Assembly (NCBI GenBank): GCA_947652115.1
Contig: OX393570.1
Location: forward strand, 12,668,950-12,732,949
Direction of reading: 5' to 3'
Source of the DNA: Blastomussa wellsi
Taxonomy: Eukaryota > Cnidaria > Anthozoa > Scleractinia > Plerogyridae
Length of the DNA: 64,000 bases
Shown here: positions 43,079 through 52,708 of the stretch, in pieces
Numbering within the stretch: the stretch's first letter is position 1
How the letters are laid out: each line of letters opens with the position of its first letter
Position numbers and translations under genes: made by a program
The notes under the pieces: generated by a model
The model's database searches: none
Told to the model about the DNA's origin: nothing
The model's input: only the letters and a program-made list of their open reading frames with translations

Positions 43079-43745
43079 GTAGAAATGTTTCAAAAGCAAA
43101 ACAGCTATCTGAAAAACATTGCAAACTATTTTGTGCAAAATTCAAATGCTAAAAAACGGCTGATTTAAATTTTGAAGGATACAAATCTTTCTCTAATTAT
43201 TTTCTTAGTGGTAAGTTTTGTCAGTATGCATACGATGACAAATCACTGATGTATTGTTATGCTATTAAATTAAATGTTATTCCTTTAAAGTTCTGCACGA
43301 TTTTGTGAATAATTTTATCAGGAAGCTTGTGTTTTGTTCTAGTAATTTCAAAACAAAAATGACATCGACGTGTGCGCTTAAAAAATGCTGGCTTTTTTGT
43401 CAAATTTTCCTTTCAACATGATAATGTTCCGTTTCCTTGCCACAGAGCGGACAGTGAACAGTCTTAAATTTTCATACGTGCTGAACAGCACGTGCCTATG
43501 AAGCGGTTTTTATATTAAAATTAACATGCCAATTTCCTTCGTTCAGTTAACTTTGTACGAACAGTGTTGTTTGCCAATTTTCTTCGTTCAATTAACTTTG
43601 TACGATACGCCGTCAACAGTGAAATTCCGAGAAAAGTGTTTGTCTTCCTTGAGAATGACAGAAACTAGTTCGGCCAATTTCATTTTGTTTACTAGTGGCT
43701 AGTGGAAATCGAAAACCTAGTAGCCAAAACTGAATTTCTACTACA

Positions 43746-44060
43746 GGGGGTAAGTTTCTAAAGAAGCTGTGGTGCTGTGTCGGTGGGAAGTATAACAATA
43801 TAATTTGGTTTTATCAACTGGGTTGATAATGTGAACTGGCCACCGTAAAGAGATTTGTGAGCTGACGTTTCGAGCGTTAGCCCTTCGTCGGAGCGAATCA
43901 AGGAATTGTGGGTCGTGTGTGGCTTATATACAGAAAGATGGAGCTTCGCTATTGGTTTGTGCCTGGTAATGTGGAAACAACGGAATAAATTAGTTGAATG
44001 AAAAGCATTCGTTGATACTGTGAGGATTAAGAGTGCCAATTTGAAAAATAAATTTGACCT
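43746..44060 (-). mobile_element. Penelope-like element, 3' terminal segment
   Basis: The minus strand matches the 3' part of the Penelope copies at 62,700-63,055 and 56,320-56,480. It has the end of the endonuclease frame (LLILTVSTNAFHSTNLFRCF), the conserved hammerhead-like segment (43,859-43,895) and the end AACCCAGTTGATAAAACCAA. It stops at the shared GGGGGTAAGTTTCTAAAG boundary. Confidence 0.75.
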
Positions 44061-44124
44061 TCTTTGGGAAAACGGACACTATAACCGTTTACTGTCTGTT
44101 TAAATCCGTTTAAACTGTTCATGC

Positions 44125-44335
44125 CAGCATTTAAAGTGCCTATGAAGCGAAATTTTTTTTGCATAATTTAAAAGTTCACTCTTTGAAATACACAATTCCA
44201 AATTTTAAGAATTCTACGATAAAAATTGTCGATTTTATAAGCGCTGAAAGTTGGGTAAAACTGCCTTCAAAAATGTCCAAAGGACTGGGTCCGAATTTAT
44301 TGCGAAAAGCCAACCTGTGACGTCAGTTTGTTTGC
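44125..44335. repeat. dispersed repeat, inverted copy at 58,290-58,515
   Basis: Both share AAGTGCCTATGAAGCGAAAT, then AATTTTAAGAATTCTACGAT-like sequence and TGTGACGTCAGTTTGTT (with the CRE-type core TGACGTCA). In each case a short open frame with ATG follows in the same orientation. Confidence 0.7.
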
Positions 44336-44496
44336 AGCTGTTCGTCTCCTGTGACTGATATTGAGAGACTTTTCAAGAGAGAGAGCTTAAATTTTGTTAT
44401 TCTGAATCGAAAAGTTTTCGGAATTATCGAAGAGGTCTAAAGAAGATATTTTGAAGGAAGAAGAGAACGATACTGAAAGATTCTGTACAGCAAAAT

Positions 44497-44667
44497 AATG
44501 ATTATAATGCCATACGAAGACGAACCACTGGCCGACATCGAAATTGAACACGAAGCTTGGAGGAGGAGGAAACCACTGCTCACAGGATATATTAAAATGG
44601 ACAACCTCCGGCAGCAAAGCAGGGCAGGATGCGAGGGGGAAGTTACAGTGAACGACTGGTTTGTATA
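44497..44667 (+). pseudogene. short gene fragment, possibly P2X7-like C-terminal domain start
   Basis: ATG at 44,497 opens a frame of about 56 codons with MPYEDEPLADIEIEHEAWRR and ending VNDWFV before a stop. The sequence PY-EP and the VNDW context resemble the start of the zinc-binding domain found in many cnidarian P2X7-like proteins. This is a weak resemblance and no later exon was seen. Confidence 0.3.
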
Positions 44668-45139
44668 ATTTTTATAGCATTTATTCTTGCAATATCGAAC
44701 CTTGTACTGCTGTTATAGCACTCAGTGTATCGAAATTTGGAAGGCTTTTTGAGTTCTATCATCTGCTAAAACAGGTCTACAGCATATATATTTTTTACAA
44801 TAACTGCGGTTTTGACCCCCGATATTGATCCCATTCCCATGTTGCAAATACTGTGCCGTGAAGACCAATTTTTCTTATTTATGTAATTTATGCGTAAGTA
44901 AAATGAAAAGGGTTATTCAATGAAAAGCGGTTGTGTGATTAAAGGCTTGTGCAGATTTTCGCTCAGAGGCCTACTTCTATCCTGTTTGATTATTCATAAA
45001 GTATTTTATCCTCGTTCCTTTGAATTTCTTTTGTTTATTTGATCACTGCTGGCCTTGCTGGGTTAAATTCTATTTCATTAGTGCAATTTTCTGCTTGAAA
45101 ACCTGAAATCCAGAGAGTATGTGACATTCAGTGAGCTGA

Positions 45140-45730
45140 AGTGTTTATATGAAAACAAGTTGTCCCGCCTGCCAGGATTACCCTACCTGCTGGGACGAGG
45201 CAACTCGCCTACCAGAGTTGTCTTTGCCCTGAGACAACTTGGGTAGGATCGTATGAACAGTTGGCAGAACTTTTGTGAAAAGTTAGCTTGCCTGGGGTAA
45301 CTCGGGGGAGGGTTGTCTCAGGTACCCGAGGGCCGAGACCATATAAATGGGGCCTTTCAACCTGAAAATATTATACATACATAACAATATTCCTTACAAA
45401 TCCACCACTAGCTCATCATTTAGTTAGGTATAATGTTTATCATAGATTTCATGCCATTTAGATGTTGATGTTGTGGTTCAGTGTTATTTTCTTTTTTCTT
45501 GCAGTGTCATCTGGAATGTTATCATTGGATAATCCCTGTCAAGGGTCAGTGGGTTGGGATATCAATTCAAACCACACATGCAATCATGCAATCACTCTTC
45601 GTACTGTATCTGCAGTTATTCATTTGTGTTCCTGGTGTAACCAATCGAGTGAATCCATATGAAAAATCAATCAAACCCATCGTTTGATTGTTTTTTAGTG
45701 GTCAGGCACTCAAACTGGAACTTTTTGGTT
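45140..45730. other. non-coding, MITE-like piece and small ORFs
   Basis: A block at about 45,150-45,350 has GAGACAACTTGGGTAGG and GGGTTGTCTCAGGTACCCG segments, which look like MITE remains. Small open frames at 45,462-45,687 show no family signature. Confidence 0.35.
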
Positions 45731-46038
45731 AGTTACACACAAATACCATGGTGGTTCTGGCGCGGCTGTGCACAGTTGGTTGCGAAGGGGTGGCGGAGGG
45801 TGGCAGGGGGTGGCGGGGGGTGGCAGGGTGGCAGGGGGGTGGCAGAGGGTTTGCAGCTTGTGTGTGCCCAGAACCTCAAACAGTGTGTCAAACGCAAACA
45901 CAACAAGCGCCAAGCGAGCTAATGTAAAAACATGTGTGTCAAACGCAAACACAAGTAAAAACCGCGTGTCAAAACATGTGTGACAAACGCAAACACAAGT
46001 AAAAAAAACGTGTGACCAGCCAAGCGAGCGAATATGAC
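45731..46038. repeat. outer G-rich flank left of copy 2, same as 15,255-15,545 inverted
   Basis: It holds (GGTGGCAGG)n-like runs at about 45,790-45,850 and repeats of GTGTGTCAAACGCAAACACA further right. Parts align to the outer flank of copy 1 (for example CCAGCCAAGCG just before the terminal repeat). Confidence 0.7.
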
Positions 46039-46310
46039 AGAAAATATTCCCTGTTGAAGAAATATCAGCACAAGTATATACGAATTTGCGTCAGAATAAA
46101 AATCGATCCATTTGAAGAAATATCAGCACAAGTATATACGAATTTGCATCAGAATAAAAAAATCCATTTGAAGAAATATCAACACAAGTATATACGAATT
46201 TGCATCAGAATAAAAAAATCCATTTGAAGAAATATCAGCACAAGAATATACGACAACATGGCTGTACCAAACGAATTTCTGGAAGAATTTCTGGAACAAG
46301 AACAAAACCC
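46039..46310. repeat. left terminal inverted repeat of copy 2 with four tandem units
   Basis: Four units of about 55 bp, each containing GAAGAAATATCAGCACAAGT, then ATATACGAATTTGC and TCAGAATAAAAA. The repeat ends inside codon 18 or so of the polymerase. Confidence 0.88.
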
Positions 46311-47488
46311 AGAAATAGATCCTGATGTAATAAAAGACGAGTTTATAATATCACAAAGTAATTACCGGGAATGGCTTCGTATTTGGTGGATGATTATATG
46401 CGAAGAAAATCCAAACAATAAAGATCTTTTAGAGTTCGCAAGAGAAAACAAAGAAAAGTTTACAGATTTGGTTGGAAAAGAAATCAGAAAGTTAAAAAGC
46501 GTAAAAGTAAGTTTTGGGTTACAGGTTGAGTTTTCAATAGAAAGAAACGAAGAAACGCAATACATGAAACATTTTCATGAAAAAGAATCACATGTTTTTA
46601 ACAGGCATGAAGAAGAACTGGTAGGACAAAAATTTGATGAATTCATAGAAAGAGCAAAGGGAGAAATAGAGAACTGGTCAGAGAAGGGATCAGGATGGAA
46701 AATTGAAAGAATAAAGATAGCATACATGAATGTCGCACGCTATCAGCCGCTGCACGGAGGAACTTATATACCTGTTCCAGCTAAACTGGCAAATAAGAAG
46801 GCCATAATAAACGTACAAAATAGGGACAATGAATGTTTGAAGTGGGCAATAAGAGCTGCTTTATTTCCTGCAACAAAAGATCCACAAAGACCAAGCAAAT
46901 ATCCGGTAAACAACGGTATTAACTATGCAGGTATCGATTTCCCAACACCAGTGAAACAGATAGACGAGCTAGAGGCGCAAAACAAAGGCCTCGCAATAAA
47001 TGTATTTGGCTGGGAAAACAATTGTGTAACAGTCCACAGGATAAGTAATAAAGATGTTAAAATACCAAGGGTAAACCTGATGCTGATAGAGTCAGAGGAA
47101 AAACAGCACTATTGTTACGTAAAACGGGTCTCCGCTTTGCTTTTTGATTAGACCAAAAACTGTAGCACAAAGCACTACTGCATGATGTGCTTAACAGGTT
47201 TCTTACGAGCGGATTTGCTCGAGGATCATAAAAAATATTGCAACGGCGTGAATGGCAGGCTGACAAGGATCGAGATGCCGGAAGAGGGCAAAAACACCCT
47301 TTCTTTCCAAAATCATCACAAACAGATGAAGGCGCCATTTGTGATATACGCGGACTTTGAGGCTTTAGTCAAAAAGATCCCGGGCTGTTCTCGCAGACCA
47401 GAGAGCAAAGAAAAAAGTTTCACGGAGAAGACAGAATGTCACGAAGCAAGCGGGTATTCATTCATGGTTGTTAGAAGCGACGGTGAAG
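46258..47488 (+). pseudogene. polB: DNA polymerase B, N-terminal fragment
   Basis: Starts with MAVPNEFLEEFLEQEQN in the terminal repeat and follows copy 1 through the N-terminal domain (NRDNECLKWAIRAALFPATK). It has a nonsense change at 47,149-47,151 (TAG where copy 1 has CAG), then the zinc finger CMMCLTGFLRADLLEDHKKYC and the exonuclease motif YADFEALVKKI. It ends at VVRSDGEV, where the sequence jumps to inverted integrase sequence. About 300 codons of this end are uninterrupted, unlike copy 1, and served here to define the inserts in copy 1. Confidence 0.88.
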
Positions 47489-47520
47489 TTCCGGTTCCTT
47501 TAAACTTTTTTTTGACTCCT

Positions 47521-47817
47521 GGCCACGTCGACGACGGTCAGTGCGTATTTGTAAACTTTGCGCCCGCGGAGCAATTTGTCGTGCGGCAGAAAAAGGAGGT
47601 CCGCCTGGTGGACCGCGTTGGGTGTGGGCACATCGAATTTTGGCCGAGGAATGCGCTTCGGAGCGGGCAGGAAAATCTGCCAGAGGGCTTGCTTGACCAG
47701 CCACTTTTTTGCGGTGTCTTCTAGCACCTTGGCGGCCTCGGATAATTTTTTAATAGCGGCAAGGCCTTTCCAATAGCCACCCGGACCATAGTATATCTTT
47801 GACAGTTTGGCATCCAT
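47521..47817 (-). pseudogene. integrase, N-terminal fragment lacking the catalytic core
   Basis: From the ATG complementary to 47,815-47,817 it reads MDAKLSKIYYGPGGYWKG, KKWLVKQALWQIFLPAPK and HQADLLFLPHDKL, and stops matching just after the first catalytic D region (LTVVDVA). The second D and the E are gone, so it cannot be active. Beyond the junction comes a 32-bp inverted copy of its own upstream sequence. Confidence 0.88.
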
Positions 47818-47841
47818 CGTATAAAGGAGTCAAAAAAAAGT

Positions 47842-48267
47842 TTAAAGGAACCGGAATGCTGCCCAACCCAGAGCGAGCGCCCCGGCGCCGATGAAAACAA
47901 GTTCACCATTTTTCTGCTGCACGCTCGGCTGAAAGAAATCAGAGAACTTGGGCTCTTTGGGAGGTGTCATGCGTTCTTCAGGGTGCAGTTTGTTGTAGAG
48001 TTTGAAAGCGTAGTCAGTGTTGGTGAAGTTCTGCTTGGCCTCTGCATTGATCTGTGCGTTTGTTGCAATCTAGTCAAGAAGTTTGGTGCGGTCACGCATT
48101 TATTTTGCGTACGCAGCTTGGTACGCCTCGAGAGCTTTATCATGGCGCACTTTTTCTTCAAGTGCAGCCTTATCACTGCTCCCAAAAGCCCTCGCAAGAT
48201 AATTGCCACCGATGAAAGCCGCTGCGTTCAACACAGCCCCGCCAACCATAATCGTGATACTTGCCAT
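47842..48267 (-). pseudogene. gene I, copy 2, with internal stops
   Basis: It starts at the ATG complementary to 48,265-48,267 behind AAATATAAGAAAAAA. It matches copy 1 (GGAVLNAAAFIGGNYLAR; YAFKLYNKLHPEERM) and keeps the C-terminal hydrophobic anchor and stop that copy 1 misses. Two in-frame stops lie in the middle (about 48,105 and 48,075). Confidence 0.75.
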
Positions 48268-48312
48268 TTTTTTCTTATATTTATTTTTTCAAAATGTTGG
48301 TTGGAAGGATTT

Positions 48313-48534
48313 TCAGACGTTGGTGGGAAGGATTTTCTGGTCCTTTAGGTATTTTTTGAGCGCAACGCTCCCCGCCATGACAGCTGTGAACATTGCGTAG
48401 TTTTCGATAGAATTATAAGGGTCAGCTGTAAAACTTTTCTTGAACGTTTTTTTGGCCACCCAGCCTATGCCAGCAGCGAGGCCGACGAGGGTTGCGGCAT
48501 CCATGACGGTTTTGACGAGCTTGTTGTCTGACAT
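48313..48534 (-). CDS. gene H, copy 2, intact 73-residue membrane protein
   Basis: Same length as copy 1 and differs at only a few residues (LAAGIGWVAKKTFKKSF). Two hydrophobic segments. Open although most neighbours are broken. Confidence 0.7.
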   Translation of the reverse strand: MSDNKLVKTVMDAATLVGLAAGIGWVAKKTFKKSFTADPYNSIENYAMFTAVMAGSVALKKYLKDQKILPTNV

Positions 48535-48559
48535 GTTGGTTATAGATAAGAGAAAATTA

Positions 48560-48782
48560 TTCAATTGAAAATTTTTTCCGCTCTCGTAAATTGCAAATTA
48601 TTTCTTGACTTTTCGCTATTATTTTTTCCGCTCTCGTAATTAACTCTTCCAATTTTTGATCACTTAGCTCTTCCTCATTTTCCTCATTTTCCTCCGCAGT
48701 CTCGAGATCAGGATTTTTGGCTATCCAAAGGCACTTCCAGGTGAATGTCCCCCAAAAGAGTGAAATTTATTCGTGACCACAT
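48560..48782 (-). pseudogene. gene G, copy 2, degenerate
   Basis: The start ATG (complement of 48,780-48,782) sits behind AATATATTTTAGTGTATATA. The first codons (RINFTLLG) diverge from copy 1. The frame is lost, but later the stretch coding for AKNPDLE and glutamate-rich sequence is recognisable in another frame. Confidence 0.5.
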
Positions 48783-48827
48783 TTTTATATACACTAAAAT
48801 ATATTCAAATGAATTTTTTCCCCCCTC

Positions 48828-49305
48828 TACTCCATATAGATAATGCCGTTTTTGGGTTGCGGTAAAGATGCTTGCATCACATGTGGCGCAGGTGCTGGCG
48901 CAGGTGCCGGCGCAGTTGCCCAAAAAAAGGCTCGGATGTCTTCACGCTTGACATAAGTCGTTACAAGCGTTGCGCCAATTCCAATGATAGAGATCCATTG
49001 AGTTGTGCTGAGCCAATTTGTGACTTTGGAATCTGAATCAGCTGCTGCTGCTGCAACAGGCTCTGGTGCGGCCGGCGCAGATTTTTTTCATTCTCGTTTG
49101 CGATTTTAACGATATAAGCTTTCTTCTGTGCTTCGCGGGCCAACCGTGTTCTTTCAGCAACCAAATTTTGCCAAATTTTGCTTTACCAGCAGCCACTCGC
49201 TTGGGGTTTTTGGCAGGGCTTTGCAGCCGGAGTTAAAGTTACTTGGCTTTCCTGTGGTTCAGGGATTGCTTGTGTGGTCGGTTGCTGCTGCTTTTCTTCA
49301 ACCAT
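48828..49305 (-). pseudogene. gene F, copy 2, frameshifted
   Basis: Start at the ATG complementary to 49,303-49,305. The polar glutamine-rich start, then ARLAREAQKKAY-like block (REAQKKAYIVKIANENEK), a hydrophobic helix and a proline/alanine-rich tail ending near KKGIIYME follow in broken frames. Confidence 0.6.
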
Positions 49306-49345
49306 TGTTACTTGGAAACAAATGTATATTTAATTAAAAAAATTT

Positions 49346-49517
49346 TTCTGTGCTTCGCGGGCCAACCAAATTTTTTCAGCAAAGAATTTTAAAGCAGCCA
49401 CTTGCTTGGGATTTTTGGTGGGCTGTGTTGCCGGAGTTTGTGAAGTTACTTGGCTCGCGGACGGTTGCTGCTGATGCTGTTCTTCAACCATTGTTAAGTG
49501 GAAACAAATATATGTTT
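49346..49517 (-). repeat. tandem partial duplication of the gene F start and promoter
   Basis: A second start region, with ATG complementary to 49,491-49,493 and the same upstream GTGGAAACAAATATAT motif, precedes gene F directly. It encodes the first about 45 codons (QVTSQTPATQPTKNPKQVAA) and then the REAQKK block again. Copy 1 has only one. Confidence 0.7.
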
Positions 49518-49548
49518 AATTTCAATTTTTTTTGTGCGGAATTGCTGC

Positions 49549-50127
49549 CTATTTCTGAGGAATTATTTCAGCAGTTGGTGAGGAAAGCTCAGCAGTTGGT
49601 GAGGAATGCACAATAATTTCTTCCGATTTTGCTTCGCTTTTCCAATCAATGTGTTTTATTGTGATCAGCGCCGCGTGGGCCACAACGAGAAAACGTCCAC
49701 ACTTTAAAGCAATGGTACCGGCCATGTTGGTGAGATCTTTGTTGATGAAATAGGAGTTTCTGAGTTCTTTTTGATAAGCGTCGATGTCTTTGAAGTCAAC
49801 GACAATTCCGGCCACTTTGGAGATAATAAAAATGAAGCTGTCGAGCAAGCTGGCAGTTGTCTTTGAACCCTCAAAGGCCTCCCAACGTTTGATGTATTTC
49901 TCAACATCTTTGTCGGAGAGGCGCTTGACCTGCTCGTGCGACAGTTGCACGCCGAGGGATTCTTTGGATTTTCCTGTCGACACCAGCATGGCCAACTTTT
50001 TGCGAACAGCAGGAATATCAGGCTGCAATGAAGCAACTGAAGAGACATTGTTGTCGGGCGCGCTCGTTGGCTCAGCTTCAAGCAAGTTCAAAACGTCGGT
50101 CATCACGGGGTCTTCGGATGCGCTCAT
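49549..50127 (-). CDS. gene E, copy 2, intact, 192 residues
   Basis: Start at the ATG complementary to 50,125-50,127, behind AACATATACAAAAACAATC. It matches copy 1 along its length (VQLSHEQVKRLSDKDVEKYI) and has a longer serine/proline tail with a short repeat (SSPTAE twice). Unknown function. Confidence 0.72.
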   Translation of the reverse strand: MSASEDPVMTDVLNLLEAEPTSAPDNNVSSVASLQPDIPAVRKKLAMLVSTGKSKESLGVQLSHEQVKRLSDKDVEKYIKRWEAFEGSKTTASLLDSFIFIISKVAGIVVDFKDIDAYQKELRNSYFINKDLTNMAGTIALKCGRFLVVAHAALITIKHIDWKSEAKSEEIIVHSSPTAELSSPTAEIIPQK

Positions 50128-50228
50128 TGATTGTTTTTGTATATGTTGTAAATTTTTAATTGCGCACAAATTTTACTCTGTAAGGGAACCGAAGTGCGAA
50201 CTCAAGGTAGGAAAACTTATTTTTTCTC

Positions 50229-50720
50229 ACCATCGAAATGTATTATTTGAACTCATCTTGAGAAAGTTCGCCGGCGAATTCTTCAAAAACCGCTTTCAAA
50301 GTCTTCCAAGAGGAAAGAAGCTGTGATGCTGGCCAACTTTTGGGTGAGCGCCCACACGCTGAATCCTGCGTGGTGGGCGCTGAATGTGAGATTTACTAGC
50401 GGGCCTGAGCGCTTTTTCACATCTTTTGTGGCCGCGCAGTCATCGAGGATTATGAGCGTGTTGGTGCCTTCCAAAAAGAAGCAAACAATCTTCAACCAGG
50501 GTTCCACCTCGTGTTGTTCACAAATGATAACATAAAAACGCTGGTCAGCCAAAGCGAAACGATGAAAAGTCATGTTATGCGCGAATGTTGGGCAGATGAG
50601 CACGATGTTCTCGAACTTGCTGCGGAAAGGACCGCGGAGCTGATCAACCACAAACTGCGATTTGCCTGAATTCGTCGGGCCCACGATTAGAATGTTGAAT
50701 GGTATGTTGTTTGGATCCAT
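50229..50720 (-). pseudogene. packaging ATPase, copy 2, 3' frameshift
   Basis: From the ATG complementary to 50,718-50,720 the first 145 residues are open: MDPNNIPFNILIVGPTNSGK with Walker A GPTNSGKS, and the Walker B strand NTLIILDDCAA. The frame is lost near 50,300, within the region after LTQKLASITASF; the last about 25 codons of copy 1 have only partial matches. It is 9 bases from the capsid stop. Confidence 0.85.
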
Positions 50721-50728
50721 GTTCTATA

Positions 50729-51940
50729 TTAGAATTGCACAGATTCTAATTGCTGCTCCAATATATTCATTTGCGTGTCACTGATCACGAAAATGTTGCA
50801 GTTAACTTTACCTCCTCCGCTTGCCTTCCTCTCGAGCTCGAGCTGAATACCGTTTTGTGTGTTCACAAGCCGTATGCCGCTGCCGTGCAGCGACTGATCT
50901 GTCATGGAGTGCAGATCGACCAAAAGCCCGAACTTGTCATTGCTCCAGAACTTTGTCTTATTCATGTGGGGCATTATTTTCTGTGGAAAGAAGCGGCGGA
51001 CCATCTCCCACATGTCCCTCTTTGTGATGCCGGTGTTGGGCTTGCCTTTCACCGTGACGTTGACTTTCGTGAGGCCGGGGTTGATGAACTTTTCTGAATC
51101 TCTGGCCCCATGAGCGTAAGGCTCGAACAGGAGAAGGATTGCTTTCAAGGACCTACACTGGGGGTTGACACTGAGGTTAATCTTTTCCTCGTTTTTTGGG
51201 AAGGCGAACGTCTTAAGAAGCTGGACGTTATCGTACGAGAATAACTTGCCAGAGGAATAAAAACTGCACGCTTCTTCCGCCAGAGACTTGCTACTCATCA
51301 TTTCGTACTCGAGCTGGATGTTTTTAAGCTTGTAGTTCAGTTTTGTGGGGTCTGAGCCTTTGACAACCTGAAAGGCCGGTGCAAGGGTCAGCACAAACGA
51401 GTTCATGAAAGAGAGCTTGGGGATAAAAGACTCCGTGGTCGGTCAGGATCTGGTGGTCCAGTCTTATCTGGTATTCTGTGCCATAAACTTCGGAGAGCGC
51501 GATTTCTGCGTCAACGCCCGAGGTTTTCTTATCCTCAGTATTTGAGCGGATCTTGCAGAGGTCCTCGCTTTGTATTCCATCGAGCTGCCTGTTGTCACGC
51601 TCCTCCTGCGAGAGGAAAAGGTCCTCTCAGGTCTTGTAGATGTCATATCCCCCATGATATGCTTCGATCCCGAACTTCACAACCAGCCTGTCGACCAGAG
51701 CGCGCCCGACGTTTTGTACGAGGAAGTTGTTGGGGTCCCCTCCAGACAGGTCGATGTTGAAAATTAGTGCGAGCGAGCCGGGCACGAGGACCTCGTTCTC
51801 ACCCAGCTTGGGTATGTAAACATTTAAGATCTCGCTCGCTCGCTTGGATTAAAGGTGAAGCGTTGCGTTGCACGCTCGAATTTCGCCGCTTGGAAATTTT
51901 TCTCTTTGTATGTTGGTCAAAGGTTTGCTTGCAGCGCCAT
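50729..51940 (-). pseudogene. major capsid protein, copy 2, several breaks
   Basis: Start at the ATG complementary to 51,938-51,940 (MALQANL), stop within the first ten codons, then fragments. It holds the segment that copy 1 lacks (VLVPGSLALIFNIDLSGG, FLVQNVGRALVDRLVVKFG), then LFLSQEERDNRQLDGIQSE. It is open from 51,406 to the end (LNYKLKNIQLEYEMM to ISDTQMNILEQQLESVQF). With copy 1 it shows a protein of about 480 residues. Confidence 0.7.
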
Positions 51941-51948
51941 TTTCAGAA

Positions 51949-52708
51949 ACAGAATGAGAGTAATTGATGAACAGAGAGCTTCTCTTGAAGATACACATGG
52001 GCCTTTGGATGAAAAAGAAATTCAAAAACTGAAACAGGCGGAAAAAGACCTTGAAAAAGAACATCAAGATAAAAGAAAGCAACTGGAACAAATCAACAAA
52101 ACAGCAAAACAGGCACCAAAATTAAAAGAAGATATACAGAAGCTCACAGAAGAAAATGCCAGGTTAGAAAAAAACATAAGTGAACTTCAAGAGAAAATTG
52201 ACACAGAAGCCCTCAAAGAGCTAAAAGTTCAAAAAGCAGAACTGAAACGCCAAAATGAAGAAGACAGGGTGATCATCAACGATGAGAATGCCTCACCCTC
52301 TGACAAAGAAGCCGCGGAAGAAAGAGTTGCGGAAAGAACTGAGGAGCTTGCGCGTCTGCAAACGCATATTGAGGAAAGAGAAAGTGCGCTTCCACTTCGT
52401 GAGCGCGTAAAAGAGATCTTAAAAAAATACGGCGTGACCGCCACGGCTGTCCTTCTTGCTGCTGGTGTCACGATTGGTGCTGTCATCGGCACCATCAACA
52501 ACTCGCTGAAAGCAACTGCAAAAGGGTTGGGAAATGGTTTGAAAGAGATTGGCAAAAAACTTGCAGGAATCCTCCCAGGGTTAATTGGCTCAATTGCTTC
52601 TTTTCTTTTCAAAGCTGCCAGGGAGGCAATTGGTTTTCTGGCAGAACACACATGGCTTCTTACGGTATTTTAGCTGTTGTAGCGTTTCTGATCGAGCAGC
52701 AGCGTTAA
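51949..52708 (+). pseudogene. coiled-coil membrane protein, copy 2, N-terminus deleted
   Basis: The acidic N-terminal part and the shared promoter with the capsid gene are missing: coiled-coil sequence (RVIDEQRASLEDTHG) begins nine bases from the capsid start. The coiled coil is open to 52,673 with the hydrophobic segments LLAAGVTIGAVIGTINNSLK and LPGLIGSIASFLFKAA. A late frameshift causes a stop at 52,673 instead of the shared stop at 52,706-52,708. Confidence 0.7.

Noticed and set aside
46039..46310. Regular repeats that look like a CRISPR array
   Set aside because: Units are contiguous without unique spacers and lie in a transposon terminal repeat of a eukaryotic genome.
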